Positions 26,403 through 34,902 are shown, numbered from the stretch's first letter. The stretch is 45,736 nucleotides of DNA from an uncultured Synergistales bacterium (GCA_905233215.1 CAJODC010000006.1:1-45736), one strand, 5' to 3'. The notes: generated by a model not told the origin, from the letters alone. Numbers and translations are program-made.

Positions 26403-27690
26403 ACTTCAAGAAATTTTCGGCGACATCAGGATAACCCCAGAAATTCACATGAAGCCATGACGCTAACATTCTTTCACCGGCAAAACCTGTCAGTCCCAAA
26501 ACGCTTCCGTCCCTTCGAGTTACCTCAAACACAGGCCGTGACTCGCCGTCAACCCTTCCGTAGTGATACTCATGACCACGAAGCACACCGCCCTCACTGC
26601 ACAGCAAGTTATCCCTCAATGCCCTCGCCTCTCTGTAACCCATTACGGGACGTTCCGACATTTTTGCGTCAAAAGGAATCACTCCGGCCATGTCAAAATC
26701 GTTAATCTTTCGGCACAAATACATCATTCCACCGCATTCGGCCAAAATAGGCTTCTTGCCGGCGATTTTCCTCACACTGTCAATCATGGCCGTGTTTCCC
26801 GAAAGTTCATCAGCAAAAACTTCAGGATAACCGCCAACAAAAATATAACCGTCAGCATCAGGCAGAGAGTCATCACTAATCGGACTGAAACTCACAATCT
26901 CAGCTCCAAAACGTTCAAGCATCATCAAACTTTCAGGGTAACAGAACGTGAACGCTTTATCTTGAGCGACTCCGATTTTCACATTGTAAACTTTTTCCGG
27001 GTACGATTGTTTACTGTTCGGCCAAAAAAATTTTGACTCTTCCGCAACATTCAGCATCGAGTCAACGTCAACAGAACTCTCAAATTTCACTCTCAATCTT
27101 TCAGCGTCAAAGCCGTCATTCTCTTGTGAAGTGAGCAAACCTAAATGTCTTTCAGGAATCTTGAGGCCGTCATCACGTCTCAACGCTCCAAAAAATTTTA
27201 TGCCTTTCTCCTCAAGCGATGATGAAATTATTTTCTCGTGATATTCCGAGCCTGTGAAGTTCAATATTACCCCTGCTATTTTCACTCTGTCATATTCCCT
27301 CAAACCCAACGCAACAGCGGCGGCACTCTCACCCATTGAACGGGCGTTTATGACAAGAACAACGGGAGCGTCAATCATCTTAGCGATACTCGCAGTGCTG
27401 TTCACGCCTCCATCGTACAATCCCATTGCGCCCTCGATTAACGCTATGTCCTTCCCTGATGATGTCTGTGTGAAAAGTTCCAGCATTCTCTCATCACTCA
27501 TCAGCCAGTTGTCGAGGTTATAGCCCTCACATTTTCCGCATCGTCTAAGATATTCCGTGTCGATGTAATCCGGGCCGGTCTTGTACGCTATGACATTGAA
27601 GCCTCTTTGCCTCAATGTCGACAGCAAAGCACATGTTACAGTTGTCTTTCCTGAACGGCTTGAGGCTCCAGAAATTATTATTGTCTTCAA
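26383..27690 (-). CDS. cbiA: Cobyrinate a,c-diamide synthase
   Basis: CbiA amidates the a and c carboxylates of cobyrinic acid using glutamine and ATP. The 435-residue protein has a P-loop GASSRSGKTTVTC at residues 8-20, then YKTGPDYIDTEYL and the signature ALIEGAMGLYDG. The C-terminal glutamine amidotransferase domain carries the nucleophile in ILAECGGMMYL, and HEYHYGRVD with the catalytic histidine region. It ends 20 bases inside the convergent cobD gene, and its ATG is 2 bases after the thiT stop, so thiT and cbiA form a minus-strand operon. Confidence in the family is high. Confidence 0.93.
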   Translation of the reverse strand: MKTIIISGASSRSGKTTVTCALLSTLRQRGFNVIAYKTGPDYIDTEYLRRCGKCEGYNLDNWLMSDERMLELFTQTSSGKDIALIEGAMGLYDGGVNSTASIAKMIDAPVVLVINARSMGESAAAVALGLREYDRVKIAGVILNFTGSEYHEKIISSSLEEKGIKFFGALRRDDGLKIPERHLGLLTSQENDGFDAERLRVKFESSVDVDSMLNVAEESKFFWPNSKQSYPEKVYNVKIGVAQDKAFTFCYPESLMMLERFGAEIVSFSPISDDSLPDADGYIFVGGYPEVFADELSGNTAMIDSVRKIAGKKPILAECGGMMYLCRKINDFDMAGVIPFDAKMSERPVMGYREARALRDNLLCSEGGVLRGHEYHYGRVDGESRPVFEVTRRDGSVLGLTGFAGERMLASWLHVNFWGYPDVAENFLKSTQNPS

Positions 27691-27691
27691 A

Positions 27692-28207
27692 TCAGAAGGC
27701 TAATTCTCTTTCTAACAGCTTCCAGAGAATAAGAGCAGCTATCCCGGAGATGAGATACTTCGCGCCTAACACAGGAGCGTTATACATGAATGAGTAGACC
27801 CAAACGTTTTGCCCTTCCGGAGCGTATTGAGCGTAAAACAAAACGCCTGACACTACGCTTGAGGCAGTCATTCCAGCCCACGCTACGATCAGACCGAGCC
27901 AGAACGGGTGAAGGTCAGTCATTCCCACGAATGAATAAGCGATAACATAATCGAGCAGGCTTGGGAGTATATAATCCATTGTCGGCTCAAAACGCAGCAT
28001 GATATGCAATAAACCCTCAATGAACCCGGCAGTAACGCCCCACTTCCAGCCCCTTCTGTAAGTGAAAAGAATCAACGGCACAAGCTCGAAGTCAATCGAA
28101 CCTCCATTAGGCATAGTGAAGAGATTAACTCTTGACATTATGTATGACAGAGCGACACATAACGAGCATTCAGCCACAGTCATTTTTATGTTTTGCTTTG
28201 ATGTCAT
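27692..28207 (-). CDS. thiT: ECF transporter S component, ThiT-like thiamine uptake protein
   Basis: Small integral membrane protein (171 residues, about six hydrophobic segments) matching ThiT: SRVNLFTMPNGGSIDFELVP near residue 25 (ThiT has MPxGGSI), then RGWKWGVTAGFIEGLLHIM and YILPSLLDYVIAYSFVGM. ThiT pairs with the EcfAAT module to import thiamine; no ECF module is in this window. AGGAGG lies upstream of the ATG. I see no THI-box riboswitch in the short leader. A thiamine role is inferred from the motif, not from regulation; the cobalamin neighbour cbiA leaves another vitamin possible. Confidence 0.8.
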   Translation of the reverse strand: MTSKQNIKMTVAECSLCVALSYIMSRVNLFTMPNGGSIDFELVPLILFTYRRGWKWGVTAGFIEGLLHIMLRFEPTMDYILPSLLDYVIAYSFVGMTDLHPFWLGLIVAWAGMTASSVVSGVLFYAQYAPEGQNVWVYSFMYNAPVLGAKYLISGIAALILWKLLERELAF

Positions 28208-28264
28208 TGAATTATCCTCCTAATTAAATTTGTTACTGCGAACGCCGATATATTATACGCTTCA

Positions 28265-28273
28265 TGTTATACT
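28265..28273 (+). promoter_or_regulatory. Extended -10 promoter for the carbohydrate-binding protein gene
   Basis: TGTTATACT matches the extended -10 pattern TGnTATAnT. It lies about 37 bases before ATG 28310. No strong -35 is required for this class. The divergent thiT gene shares the region. Confidence 0.45.
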
Positions 28274-28309
28274 CATTTTAGTAAAAATTTTTTAGGAGAC
28301 AAAGATTTA

Positions 28310-30481
28310 ATGAAAAAGTTTTGCACAGCTCTCTATTTCGTACTGATGGCAGTGCTGACTCTTGCTACACTTCACTCAAGCTGTGGGAGCAATGGCGGAA
28401 GTGTCAGCGGAGACACCAGCACTAAGTCATCACAGGCCAAGAGAATGGCGATAACCTCATCGGCATTCAAGCGCAACGGCTCTTACAACATTTATCGAGG
28501 CAGCAATGTCAGTGTCATCGGAACATCGGCGAAGTACTACGTAACGCCGGAGAATCACGGCACTGAAAAGCTCACGATGAATCTTGAGTACCAGAGCGCA
28601 GTCAGCGAGGATCTTCCGATAGTGATAACTGACTCGGACGACAGCACCGTAATTTTCTCGTACATTCCGAGCAATTCCGGGACTGACACAACATCAACGG
28701 GCGTTCTCAGATTCGGAGGCACTGCGGACAAGATGAAGTACACGAGCCTTACGCTTTCCACAGCGTCAGTCAATGACTCGTCAGTTGTTTTTGACGATGA
28801 CGAGAACATAATCGACATTGTTCTGAACTCTGACGGCACAGCAACAGTCGGTAATACAGTCATCACAGCCAATGATTACGTTTGGCACGCTGACCCTCAG
28901 CACCCGGAACAGTATTGGACGAACGGCATCAACGGCTCTACCGTGTATTACGAGGACGCATACGAGAACAATATTGTCAGCACATTCAATTCCGCTGAAG
29001 GTGTTTACATTGCCCGAGATGTTCGCTACACTCCGAACACGTTGACATTCACGACAAGCCAGACGGCCACGAAGGACGAAGATACCGAGTATGTTGTGTA
29101 CTATGACTTGACGGCCTCAGCTCTTCAAGATGCCCTCACGGATTTGAGCAACGACTACGGAGCGGATTACGGGACAGCGAAGTATATTTTCGCTACTCTT
29201 CCGATGACCGTTGGAGGCGGTATGCCCGGTGATGGCGGTACACCTCCTGACGGCGGACAGGGCGGAACACCTCCCGATGGCGGACAAGGCGGTACACCTC
29301 CGAATGCACCCGGCGGCTTCAGTGCTTCAGCGACAGACACCAGCGCGATACCGTCATTCTCAACGATGACTCACTCGGCCTCAGATGCCTACAAGAATCC
29401 CGTTCTTCACATCACAGAGCCGGGAACTTACAGGCTTTCGGGCAAGTGGCACGGTCAGATATGGATTGAGGCAGGAGCAAATCAAGTCGGACTCATTCTC
29501 AACGGCGTTGAAGTGAGCTGTGATGTCGCCCCTGCGTTAGTGTTCTACGAAGTCTACAAGTGGGCTAAAAATAACGGCTACGACTCTCAGGAAACACTAA
29601 CAGCGAATGACACGTGGAAGACTCTTCATACGAAGATGCTCTCCAGCGATTACTACACGCTTGGAGCTGTCGTTGAGATTGCTGACGGAACGACTAACAC
29701 ATTAACCGGAGCGAACGTTTACAGGATTCTCGAACTTGCTCCGAAAACTGACGATGATACGGGCGAGTTGTACGCAGCCTCAAAGATCGGCAGCGATATT
29801 TCAGCGCAGAAGAAGATGTACAAACTTGACGGAGCTTTCCACTCAAGACGCTCAATCGTAATCGGCGGAGGCGATGAGGGTACAGGCAAGCTCAACATCA
29901 CGTCAACAACATGTGAGGGCCTTGACAGTGAAATGCACATGCTGATAAGCGGAGGCAATATCACGGTTAATGCGCCTGATGACGGTATCAACGTCAATGA
30001 AGATTACGTGTCAGTGTTCGAGATGGACGATGGCACTCTCAAGATCACGTCAACAGGCGGAGACGGCATAGACTCGAACGGCTGGGTATCGATTCAGGGC
30101 GGTACACTCGACATCACCGCAGGAAAAACAAGAATCACACAGGTTGAAGGCGGAATCGACTACAACAACGGCTACTACATCTATGATGACAGCGCGTACA
30201 CGTGGACGAAGGGCGGTACCAACGTTGACCCGAACAACGGCAGTCCCGAATCTAACACACCGACAGACAATGACACTGACAGCAACGAGACTGACAGCAA
30301 CACTACTACAACGCTTCCTGTAACTGAAACGACTGTAGAGATCGGAAGTTCTACATCATTCACGCTGTTCCCAGAGTCATTCGAGGCTGACACGGAAGGC
30401 GCAAGGAACATTCCGTCAACGGGCGAGACATTCCCGCTTGTACACAGAGTGAATGATTTTGCCGGAATAACTGCGAAATAG
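28310..30481 (+). CDS. Exported Cthe_2159-like carbohydrate-binding protein with flanking modules
   Basis: 723 residues with a signal sequence (MKKFCTALYFVLMAVLTLAT) and Cys25 in LHSSC, a weak lipobox. Four parts are visible. Residues 50-155 (YNIYRGS...TMNLEYQSAVSED) are the N-terminal module also found in the next gene. Residues 302-335 are a Gly/Pro repeat (TPPDGGQGG units). Residues 360-625 form a repetitive beta-helix of the Cthe_2159/DUF4353 type (IEAGANQVGLILNGVEV; ISGGNITVNAPDDGI; GGDGIDSNG), a family known to bind acidic polysaccharide with calcium. Residues 680-723 (IPSTGETFPLVHRVNDFAGI) again match the next gene. It probably sits at the outer membrane or surface. Ligand unknown. Confidence 0.7.
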   Translation: MKKFCTALYFVLMAVLTLATLHSSCGSNGGSVSGDTSTKSSQAKRMAITSSAFKRNGSYNIYRGSNVSVIGTSAKYYVTPENHGTEKLTMNLEYQSAVSEDLPIVITDSDDSTVIFSYIPSNSGTDTTSTGVLRFGGTADKMKYTSLTLSTASVNDSSVVFDDDENIIDIVLNSDGTATVGNTVITANDYVWHADPQHPEQYWTNGINGSTVYYEDAYENNIVSTFNSAEGVYIARDVRYTPNTLTFTTSQTATKDEDTEYVVYYDLTASALQDALTDLSNDYGADYGTAKYIFATLPMTVGGGMPGDGGTPPDGGQGGTPPDGGQGGTPPNAPGGFSASATDTSAIPSFSTMTHSASDAYKNPVLHITEPGTYRLSGKWHGQIWIEAGANQVGLILNGVEVSCDVAPALVFYEVYKWAKNNGYDSQETLTANDTWKTLHTKMLSSDYYTLGAVVEIADGTTNTLTGANVYRILELAPKTDDDTGELYAASKIGSDISAQKKMYKLDGAFHSRRSIVIGGGDEGTGKLNITSTTCEGLDSEMHMLISGGNITVNAPDDGINVNEDYVSVFEMDDGTLKITSTGGDGIDSNGWVSIQGGTLDITAGKTRITQVEGGIDYNNGYYIYDDSAYTWTKGGTNVDPNNGSPESNTPTDNDTDSNETDSNTTTTLPVTETTVEIGSSTSFTLFPESFEADTEGARNIPSTGETFPLVHRVNDFAGITAK

Positions 30482-30503
30482 TTTTTACTGTTGACTGAAC
30501 ACA

Positions 30504-30537
30504 GGGGGTACTCCTTTTGAGGGGTACTCTCTTTTTT
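30504..30537 (+). terminator. Rho-independent terminator after the carbohydrate-binding protein gene
   Basis: GGGGGTACTCC (30504-30514) pairs with GGGGTACTCTC (30521-30531) through an 11-bp stem with several G-U pairs, a 6-base loop, and then TTTTTT. It sits 23 bases after the stop. The next lipoprotein gene starts 40 bases downstream. Confidence 0.75.
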
Positions 30538-30576
30538 AGTGTAGAATAGCATTACACATATCACATGGAGGGTATC

Positions 30577-31263
30577 ATGAAGAAAATTCATTTTGCTGTT
30601 TACACAATTTTGATGGCACTTTCGATTTTTTTGCTTAACGGCTGCGGAGGCGGTTCATCGTCAACAGGCACTCCTCAAGACGGCATTGTAACCCCTGAAA
30701 TCAAACAGGTGATAATGCTTGACTCGCCAGCAATCGAACTCAATAAACGCTACAGCATCTACAAAGGCGTTAGACTGACGGGCATGAACGGAGCGAAATA
30801 CTTTGTCGCAAACACAGGAAGCGTTGCCGTTCAGTCAACAATGAATCTCGGTTTCAGCGAAATTGTCTCGCCTGATGAAGCGTTCATTGTCGTCAATGAC
30901 ACTCCCAGCGATGCGGCTCATAAAGGCTCTGTCGTTTTCGCTTACGATCCTTCGGGGGTGAGAGATGAAGTTTTGAGCGGTGCTAATCCGACATACTCAG
31001 GCGGAATGAGATTGACTTACAGGACTCTCAGCCTCACAGGCCCGGTGAACTCGTCAGCAGCTCCGACTGATGCCTATGTCTACAAGGAATATGTATCAGA
31101 CAGAGGCACAACGAAATTCGCCGCAGGTCTCGGAAGTAATCCCAGCTTCGTTCAGGTTGACACAGAGTCATACAACAAAAGGGACGTTCCTTTGACAGGT
31201 AATGTCTTGTGGATTGTCAGGAGGGTTAATACTTTTTCGGGCATAATGTCGGAAAGATGGTAA
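30577..31263 (+). CDS. Lipoprotein, short paralogue of the preceding exported protein
   Basis: The 228-residue protein starts MKKIHFAVYTILMALSIFLLNGC, a good lipobox (LNGC). I use ATG 30577 because GGAGGG precedes it; a start 4 codons earlier is possible. Residues 47-150 align with residues 58-155 of the gene upstream (YSIYKG...AKYFVANTGSVAVQ, TMNLGFSEIVS). The last 45 residues align with its C-terminus (VPLTGN...RRVNTFSGI). The central carbohydrate-binding part is absent. No family known to me covers the shared modules. Its terminator follows. The pair probably arose by duplication, with insertion or loss of the beta-helix. Confidence 0.7.
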   Translation: MKKIHFAVYTILMALSIFLLNGCGGGSSSTGTPQDGIVTPEIKQVIMLDSPAIELNKRYSIYKGVRLTGMNGAKYFVANTGSVAVQSTMNLGFSEIVSPDEAFIVVNDTPSDAAHKGSVVFAYDPSGVRDEVLSGANPTYSGGMRLTYRTLSLTGPVNSSAAPTDAYVYKEYVSDRGTTKFAAGLGSNPSFVQVDTESYNKRDVPLTGNVLWIVRRVNTFSGIMSERW

Positions 31264-31274
31264 AAAAGAATCAT

Positions 31275-31308
31275 GCAGGGGAGTTTTGATGAGCTTCCCT
31301 GTTTTTTT
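31275..31308 (+). terminator. Rho-independent terminator after the short lipoprotein gene
   Basis: A CAGGGGAG/CTTCCCTG stem with a 10-base loop is followed by TTTTTTT. It lies between the lipoprotein gene and the ArsR gene, showing these are separate transcription units. Confidence 0.75.
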
Positions 31309-31325
31309 GAAAGGAGTTGTAAATC

Positions 31326-31694
31326 TTGCTTCCTCATAATCACGATAAGAATCTTCAAAGTATTCTTGACAGAATGCCCGAAACCGGGAAATTTTCTGAG
31401 GCAGCAGAAATTTTTTCACAGCTCGGCGACACAACTAGGCTGAAAATTCTCTGGCTTCTCTGCCACACAAGAGAATGTGTCTCCGACATTGCAGCAGCGT
31501 TGGGAGTGAGCAAGGCTGTTGTCTCTCATCATCTCCAGCTCTTGAGGAGAAGCGGTCTTGTTACGGCTGAACGTGAAGGCCAAGAAATTCATTACTCTCT
31601 CAACGTTACGGACGAAGCAAAATTATTCCACAAAACAATCGAGGCCATGTTCAAAATCACCTGTCCTTCAAAAAATATTGACTCAAAAAACTAA
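31326..31694 (+). CDS. ArsR/SmtB-family metal-responsive repressor
   Basis: A 122-residue winged helix protein. ECVSDIAAALGVSKAVVSHHLQLLRRSGLV is the recognition helix region, in which DIAAALGVS and VVSHHLQLLR are family hallmarks. The N-terminal part has a histidine (LPHNHDKN) and the C-terminal helix has HKTIEAMF, either of which might contribute to metal sensing, but the classical CVC/alpha-5 metal set is not complete to my eye. AAAGGAG lies 9 bases before the TTG start. It is 63 bases before the P1B ATPase and probably represses it, releasing when zinc or cadmium binds. The dyad at 31725 supports this. Confidence 0.88.
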   Translation: MLPHNHDKNLQSILDRMPETGKFSEAAEIFSQLGDTTRLKILWLLCHTRECVSDIAAALGVSKAVVSHHLQLLRRSGLVTAEREGQEIHYSLNVTDEAKLFHKTIEAMFKITCPSKNIDSKN

Positions 31695-31699
31695 AGCAG

Positions 31700-31705
31700 T
31701 ATAAT
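31700..31705 (+). promoter_or_regulatory. Candidate -10 box of the P1B ATPase gene
   Basis: TATAAT lies just after the ArsR stop, about 53 bases before ATG 31758 and about 20 bases before the dyad at 31725. I see no convincing -35. Confidence 0.4.
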
Positions 31706-31724
31706 TCGCACAGCTTTCAAATAT

Positions 31725-31740
31725 TCAAACAATCATTTGA
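31725..31740. promoter_or_regulatory. Putative ArsR/SmtB operator
   Basis: TCAAA (31725-31729) and TTTGA (31736-31740) form a dyad with a 6-base spacer, in AT-rich DNA between the ArsR gene and the ATPase. The arms resemble SmtB/CzrA operator half-sites (TTGAA-type). It sits just downstream of the -10 candidate, a position that would block transcription. Confidence 0.45.
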
Positions 31741-31757
31741 TTGTAGGGGTAATAAAA

Positions 31758-33557
31758 ATGAATGAACACTTGAAGATTGTTGTGCGGGTTGTTACGGCCG
31801 GAGCGGTTCTATCAGCTTTGAATTTCTACGGTGTCGGCATTCCTGCTCTTTATCTTCTTCCGTATCTCATTGCCGGTTATGATGTTATCATCGAAGCTTT
31901 TCGCGGCATAAGGGAAGGCGAAATTTTCGGCGAATGCTTCCTGATGTCAATCGCAACAATCGGAGCGTTGATACTCGGTGAATACAATGAAGCCTGCGCT
32001 GTGATGATTTTCTATCAGGTCGGAGAATTTTTCGCTGATTACGCCTCAGACAGAACAAGAGAGAATATAACGGCGTTGATGGACTTGAGGCCGGATTACG
32101 CCAATCTCGAAAAATCAGACGGAACATCAACACAAGTTTCACCGTCATCAGTGAGCGAAGGCAGTATCATCGTCATCAAGCCCGGCGAGAAGATACCGAT
32201 TGACGGCGTTGTTGTTGAAGGTCATTCAGGCATCGACACAAGCAAGCTGACCGGAGAGAGTATGCCCCGTGATGTCATGGCCGGGAGCGAAGTTCTAAGC
32301 GGCTGCGTGAATCTTTCGGGAGTGCTGAGAGTGAGAACGACAAAAACATTCACACAGTCGGCAGCGTCAAAGATACTCGAACTGATCGAGTCGGCTGGAG
32401 CGTCAAAATCAAGTTCCGAGAAATTCATCACACGTTTTGCGAAAATCTACACTCCTTCCGTGTGTATTGCGGCTCTCTCGATAGCGTTAATCCCTCCATT
32501 GTTCGCCGGGAATTTCCGCGCTTGGGTCTACAGGGCTTTGACGTTCCTTGTTGTGAGCTGTCCTTGTGCATTGGTCGTCAGCGTTCCTTTAGCGTTCTTC
32601 TCTGCTGTCGGCACAATGGGAAGGCGTGGAGTTCTCGTCAAGGGCGGAATTTTCATCGAGAGGCTTGCTGAACTGTCAGCGGTAATTTTCGACAAGACCG
32701 GGACTTTAACACGAGGAGTTTTCGGTGTTACTGGAGTCTATCCTGTGTCGATTAGTGCTGACGAACTGTTACACCTTGCCGCCCATGCTGAGAGATTTTC
32801 ACATCACCCTGCAGCCGATGCCCTGAGACGTGCTTACCCGAACGAGGCTGACTCTTGTGCTGTTACCGACTCGGAAGAGACAGCCGGTTTCGGTGTCTGT
32901 ACGACTGTGAACGGTCATGTTGTAAGAGCAGGAAGAGCGGCGATGATGGAGGGAGTTCCGAAAGTTTCCGAGACAGGAACGGTCATTCATGTTTCTGTTG
33001 ACGGGGAATATTCCGGCCATGTCGTTATCAGCGACACTCTCAAGAATGACGCAAAGTCAGCCGTAGAAGCTCTGAAATCTCTCGGTGTCGAACGTGTCAT
33101 GATGCTCACTGGGGACGCTGAACAGTCAGCAAAAGAAGCGGCAATGTCAGCCGGAATAGATGAATATCACGCCGGGCTTCTTCCGTCCGACAAAGTAGAG
33201 ATCGTGAAGTCAGTGAAGGGCGTGAAGGCGTTTGCCGGAGACGGTATCAATGATGCGCCTGTACTCGCCTGCGCTGATGTCGGAATAGCGATGGGTGCGC
33301 TTGGGAGCGATGCTGCTGTTGAGGCTGCTGACGTTGTGATAATGGACGATGACCTGATGAAAATTCCTGAAGCCGTGAAGATTTCGAGACGCTGCATGAG
33401 AATTGTGAGACAGAATGTTTACGGTTCAATCGGCGTGAAGATGCTGTGTCTTGCGCTCGGAGCGTTGGGAATTGCTGGAATGAGGCTGGCTGTTTTCGCT
33501 GATGTCGGAGTGCTGATTCTTGCGGTGATAAACTCTATCAGGCCAGTGAGGCCTTGA
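31758..33557 (+). CDS. P1B-type Zn2+/Cd2+/Pb2+-transporting ATPase (ZntA/CadA type)
   Basis: The 599-residue protein exports heavy metal ions across the inner membrane. ATG 31758 is chosen for AGGGG 8 bases upstream. Motifs: actuator KLTGESMPRD, SCPCALV with CPC at residues 268-270 in the transmembrane metal site, DKTGTLTRG (phosphorylated Asp at 312), HP in SHHPAADAL, and GDGINDAPVL. The aspartate in the last helix pair (FADVGVLILAV) is typical of the P1B-2 group (Zn/Cd/Pb) rather than copper ATPases. There is no N-terminal heavy-metal-associated domain, so metal entry differs from ZntA. ArsR lies directly upstream. Converges on the LysR gene with a 20-base overlap. Confidence 0.92.
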   Translation: MNEHLKIVVRVVTAGAVLSALNFYGVGIPALYLLPYLIAGYDVIIEAFRGIREGEIFGECFLMSIATIGALILGEYNEACAVMIFYQVGEFFADYASDRTRENITALMDLRPDYANLEKSDGTSTQVSPSSVSEGSIIVIKPGEKIPIDGVVVEGHSGIDTSKLTGESMPRDVMAGSEVLSGCVNLSGVLRVRTTKTFTQSAASKILELIESAGASKSSSEKFITRFAKIYTPSVCIAALSIALIPPLFAGNFRAWVYRALTFLVVSCPCALVVSVPLAFFSAVGTMGRRGVLVKGGIFIERLAELSAVIFDKTGTLTRGVFGVTGVYPVSISADELLHLAAHAERFSHHPAADALRRAYPNEADSCAVTDSEETAGFGVCTTVNGHVVRAGRAAMMEGVPKVSETGTVIHVSVDGEYSGHVVISDTLKNDAKSAVEALKSLGVERVMMLTGDAEQSAKEAAMSAGIDEYHAGLLPSDKVEIVKSVKGVKAFAGDGINDAPVLACADVGIAMGALGSDAAVEAADVVIMDDDLMKIPEAVKISRRCMRIVRQNVYGSIGVKMLCLALGALGIAGMRLAVFADVGVLILAVINSIRPVRP

Positions 33558-34428
33558 AGTATTCGAGAAATTTCAGGGCAGCTTTTGAGAATACCGCTGA
33601 TTTTTTCCACGCCAAGACGAGTCCTGCTTTCAGTTCCGGCGTTAAGGGAATGAATTTCAATCCGCTTTCACCGCCTGTGCTGATGATGCCGTCAATCGTA
33701 ACGAGAATGCCGAGACCTTCACGGACCATGACGGAGGAGTTGTAAGCGAGATTGTAAGTTCCGATGATGTCGAGTTCGTCAAAACTGTAGCCGAGCCATT
33801 CGGAAAATTCGCCCTGAGTTTTTGCCTGATACGAGAAGAGAAGCTCTCTTCCCTTGAGGTCATCGGGCGTAACGCCTGCTTTGCCTGCGAGAGTGTCATC
33901 ACTCCTCACGACAACGCCCCAAACGTCAGAGTCAGACAGAGCGATATAGTTGTAACTTGAGCTGATATGTATGCCTGTTCTGCCGATGAACAGTCCGAAA
34001 TCGACGAGGCCCTTTTCGAGTTTGTCGGAAACATCTTCACTGTCTCCGCTGATCATTCTGTAACGAATGCCGTTGTGGTCTGTGCGTAATTTTTTCAGTA
34101 CACGGCTTATGTGTTTGATGCCTATAGTTTCGCCTGCTCCGATATAGACGGTGCCGATGATGTTTTCGTTGTTTGTGCCGGAAAGTTCGCTGAGTGTTTT
34201 TTCCTCAAGGCCGATGATTTCCTGAGCGCGTTTCTTGAGGAGTACGCCTTCTTCGGTGAGTCTGATGCCGAAGCGTTCACGTGTGAATAATTTTCGGCCT
34301 ACTTCGTGTTCTAGGTCAGCGATTTGGCGTGAGAGTGATGGCTGTGTGATGTGAAGACGCTGAGCGGCTCTTGTAATGTTGAGTTCGTTGGCTGCTTCGA
34401 GAAAATATTTCAGTAAACGCAGTTCCAT
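33538..34428 (-). CDS. LysR-family transcriptional regulator
   Basis: The 296-residue protein begins MELRLLKYFLEAANELNITRAAQRLHITQPSLSRQIADLE in the window (key residues FLEAA, AAQRLHITQPSLS), a canonical LysR winged helix, followed by a substrate-binding domain (VYIGAGETIGIK; FGLFIGRTG). ATG 34428 is chosen over an upstream in-frame start because AAGG precedes it and it aligns with the family N-terminus. The effector is unknown. The stop overlaps the P1B ATPase end by 20 bases; upstream lies a broken toxin gene and then the exported hydrolase gene in the opposite direction. It may control the hydrolase and reductase, but nothing in the sequence proves this. Confidence 0.9.
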   Translation of the reverse strand: MELRLLKYFLEAANELNITRAAQRLHITQPSLSRQIADLEHEVGRKLFTRERFGIRLTEEGVLLKKRAQEIIGLEEKTLSELSGTNNENIIGTVYIGAGETIGIKHISRVLKKLRTDHNGIRYRMISGDSEDVSDKLEKGLVDFGLFIGRTGIHISSSYNYIALSDSDVWGVVVRSDDTLAGKAGVTPDDLKGRELLFSYQAKTQGEFSEWLGYSFDELDIIGTYNLAYNSSVMVREGLGILVTIDGIISTGGESGLKFIPLTPELKAGLVLAWKKSAVFSKAALKFLEYFKASLA

Positions 34429-34433
34429 TGTGA

Positions 34434-34786
34434 TTACCTTCCGAAAATCTCTGAATGAGTGCATACCTTCACGAAAGTTATGAGTTCGATTTTTGAGCCT
34501 TTGGGTTTAATCTCGTACACAAGTGGCATTCCCTGTATTTACTGAGATTGCCTGTCAGTTGATGGTCTTTCCATTCAAGGGGCATAGGTTCATTGTTGAC
34601 AGCAAGGAGAGTCATTGCTTCCTTGACTCTGTTCATGTCGCACTTGCCGGAGGCTTCGAGCATGTCTTCACTTAGAGGCTTTTCATAGAAATCTCTCATC
34701 ATTCTGACTCTGATTTTGCGAACATCTTTCCTTGCTTTCTGAGTATGTTTTCTTGCCTTGTGAATATTATTCCTGACTCTCTGCAT
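34434..34786 (-). pseudogene. YafQ/RelE-type toxin remnant, frameshifted
   Basis: YafQ toxins cleave mRNA on the ribosome. The first frame reads a basic N-terminal stretch, then SEDMLEASGKCDMNRVKEAM, PLEWKDHQLTGNLSKY and RECHL, matching YafQ. It then reads LCTRLNPKAQKSNS and stops at 34478. A second frame two bases over continues LVYEIKPKGSKIELITFV and THSEIFGR, the normal YafQ C-terminus, ending TAA at 34434. About 5-6 residues (IEPDWL-like) are missing at the junction, so an out-of-frame deletion is likely. Catalytic residues in the C-terminal part cannot be made in one frame. No antitoxin is adjacent. ATG 34786 after GAGGTG is the better start. Confidence 0.7.
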
Positions 34787-34841
34787 GTCTTTCACCTCAT
34801 GATATTTTTTTCGCGTATGTCAAATATTTTAGCATAGGCAT

Positions 34842-34869
34842 TAGACATTTTATTTTTTGCGTGTAATAA
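34842..34869 (+). promoter_or_regulatory. Weak candidate promoter for the exported hydrolase gene
   Basis: TAGACA (34842-34847) and TAATAA (34864-34869), spacer 16, lie 33 bases before the ATG. Both hexamers are imperfect, so this is tentative. Confidence 0.3.
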
Positions 34870-34902
34870 TTCCAGCATCACAAAACAGGAGGCAAAAAAA
34901 TA

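Noticed and set aside
28208-28309. A TPP riboswitch before thiT.
   Set aside because: The leader is short and no THI-box motif is seen.
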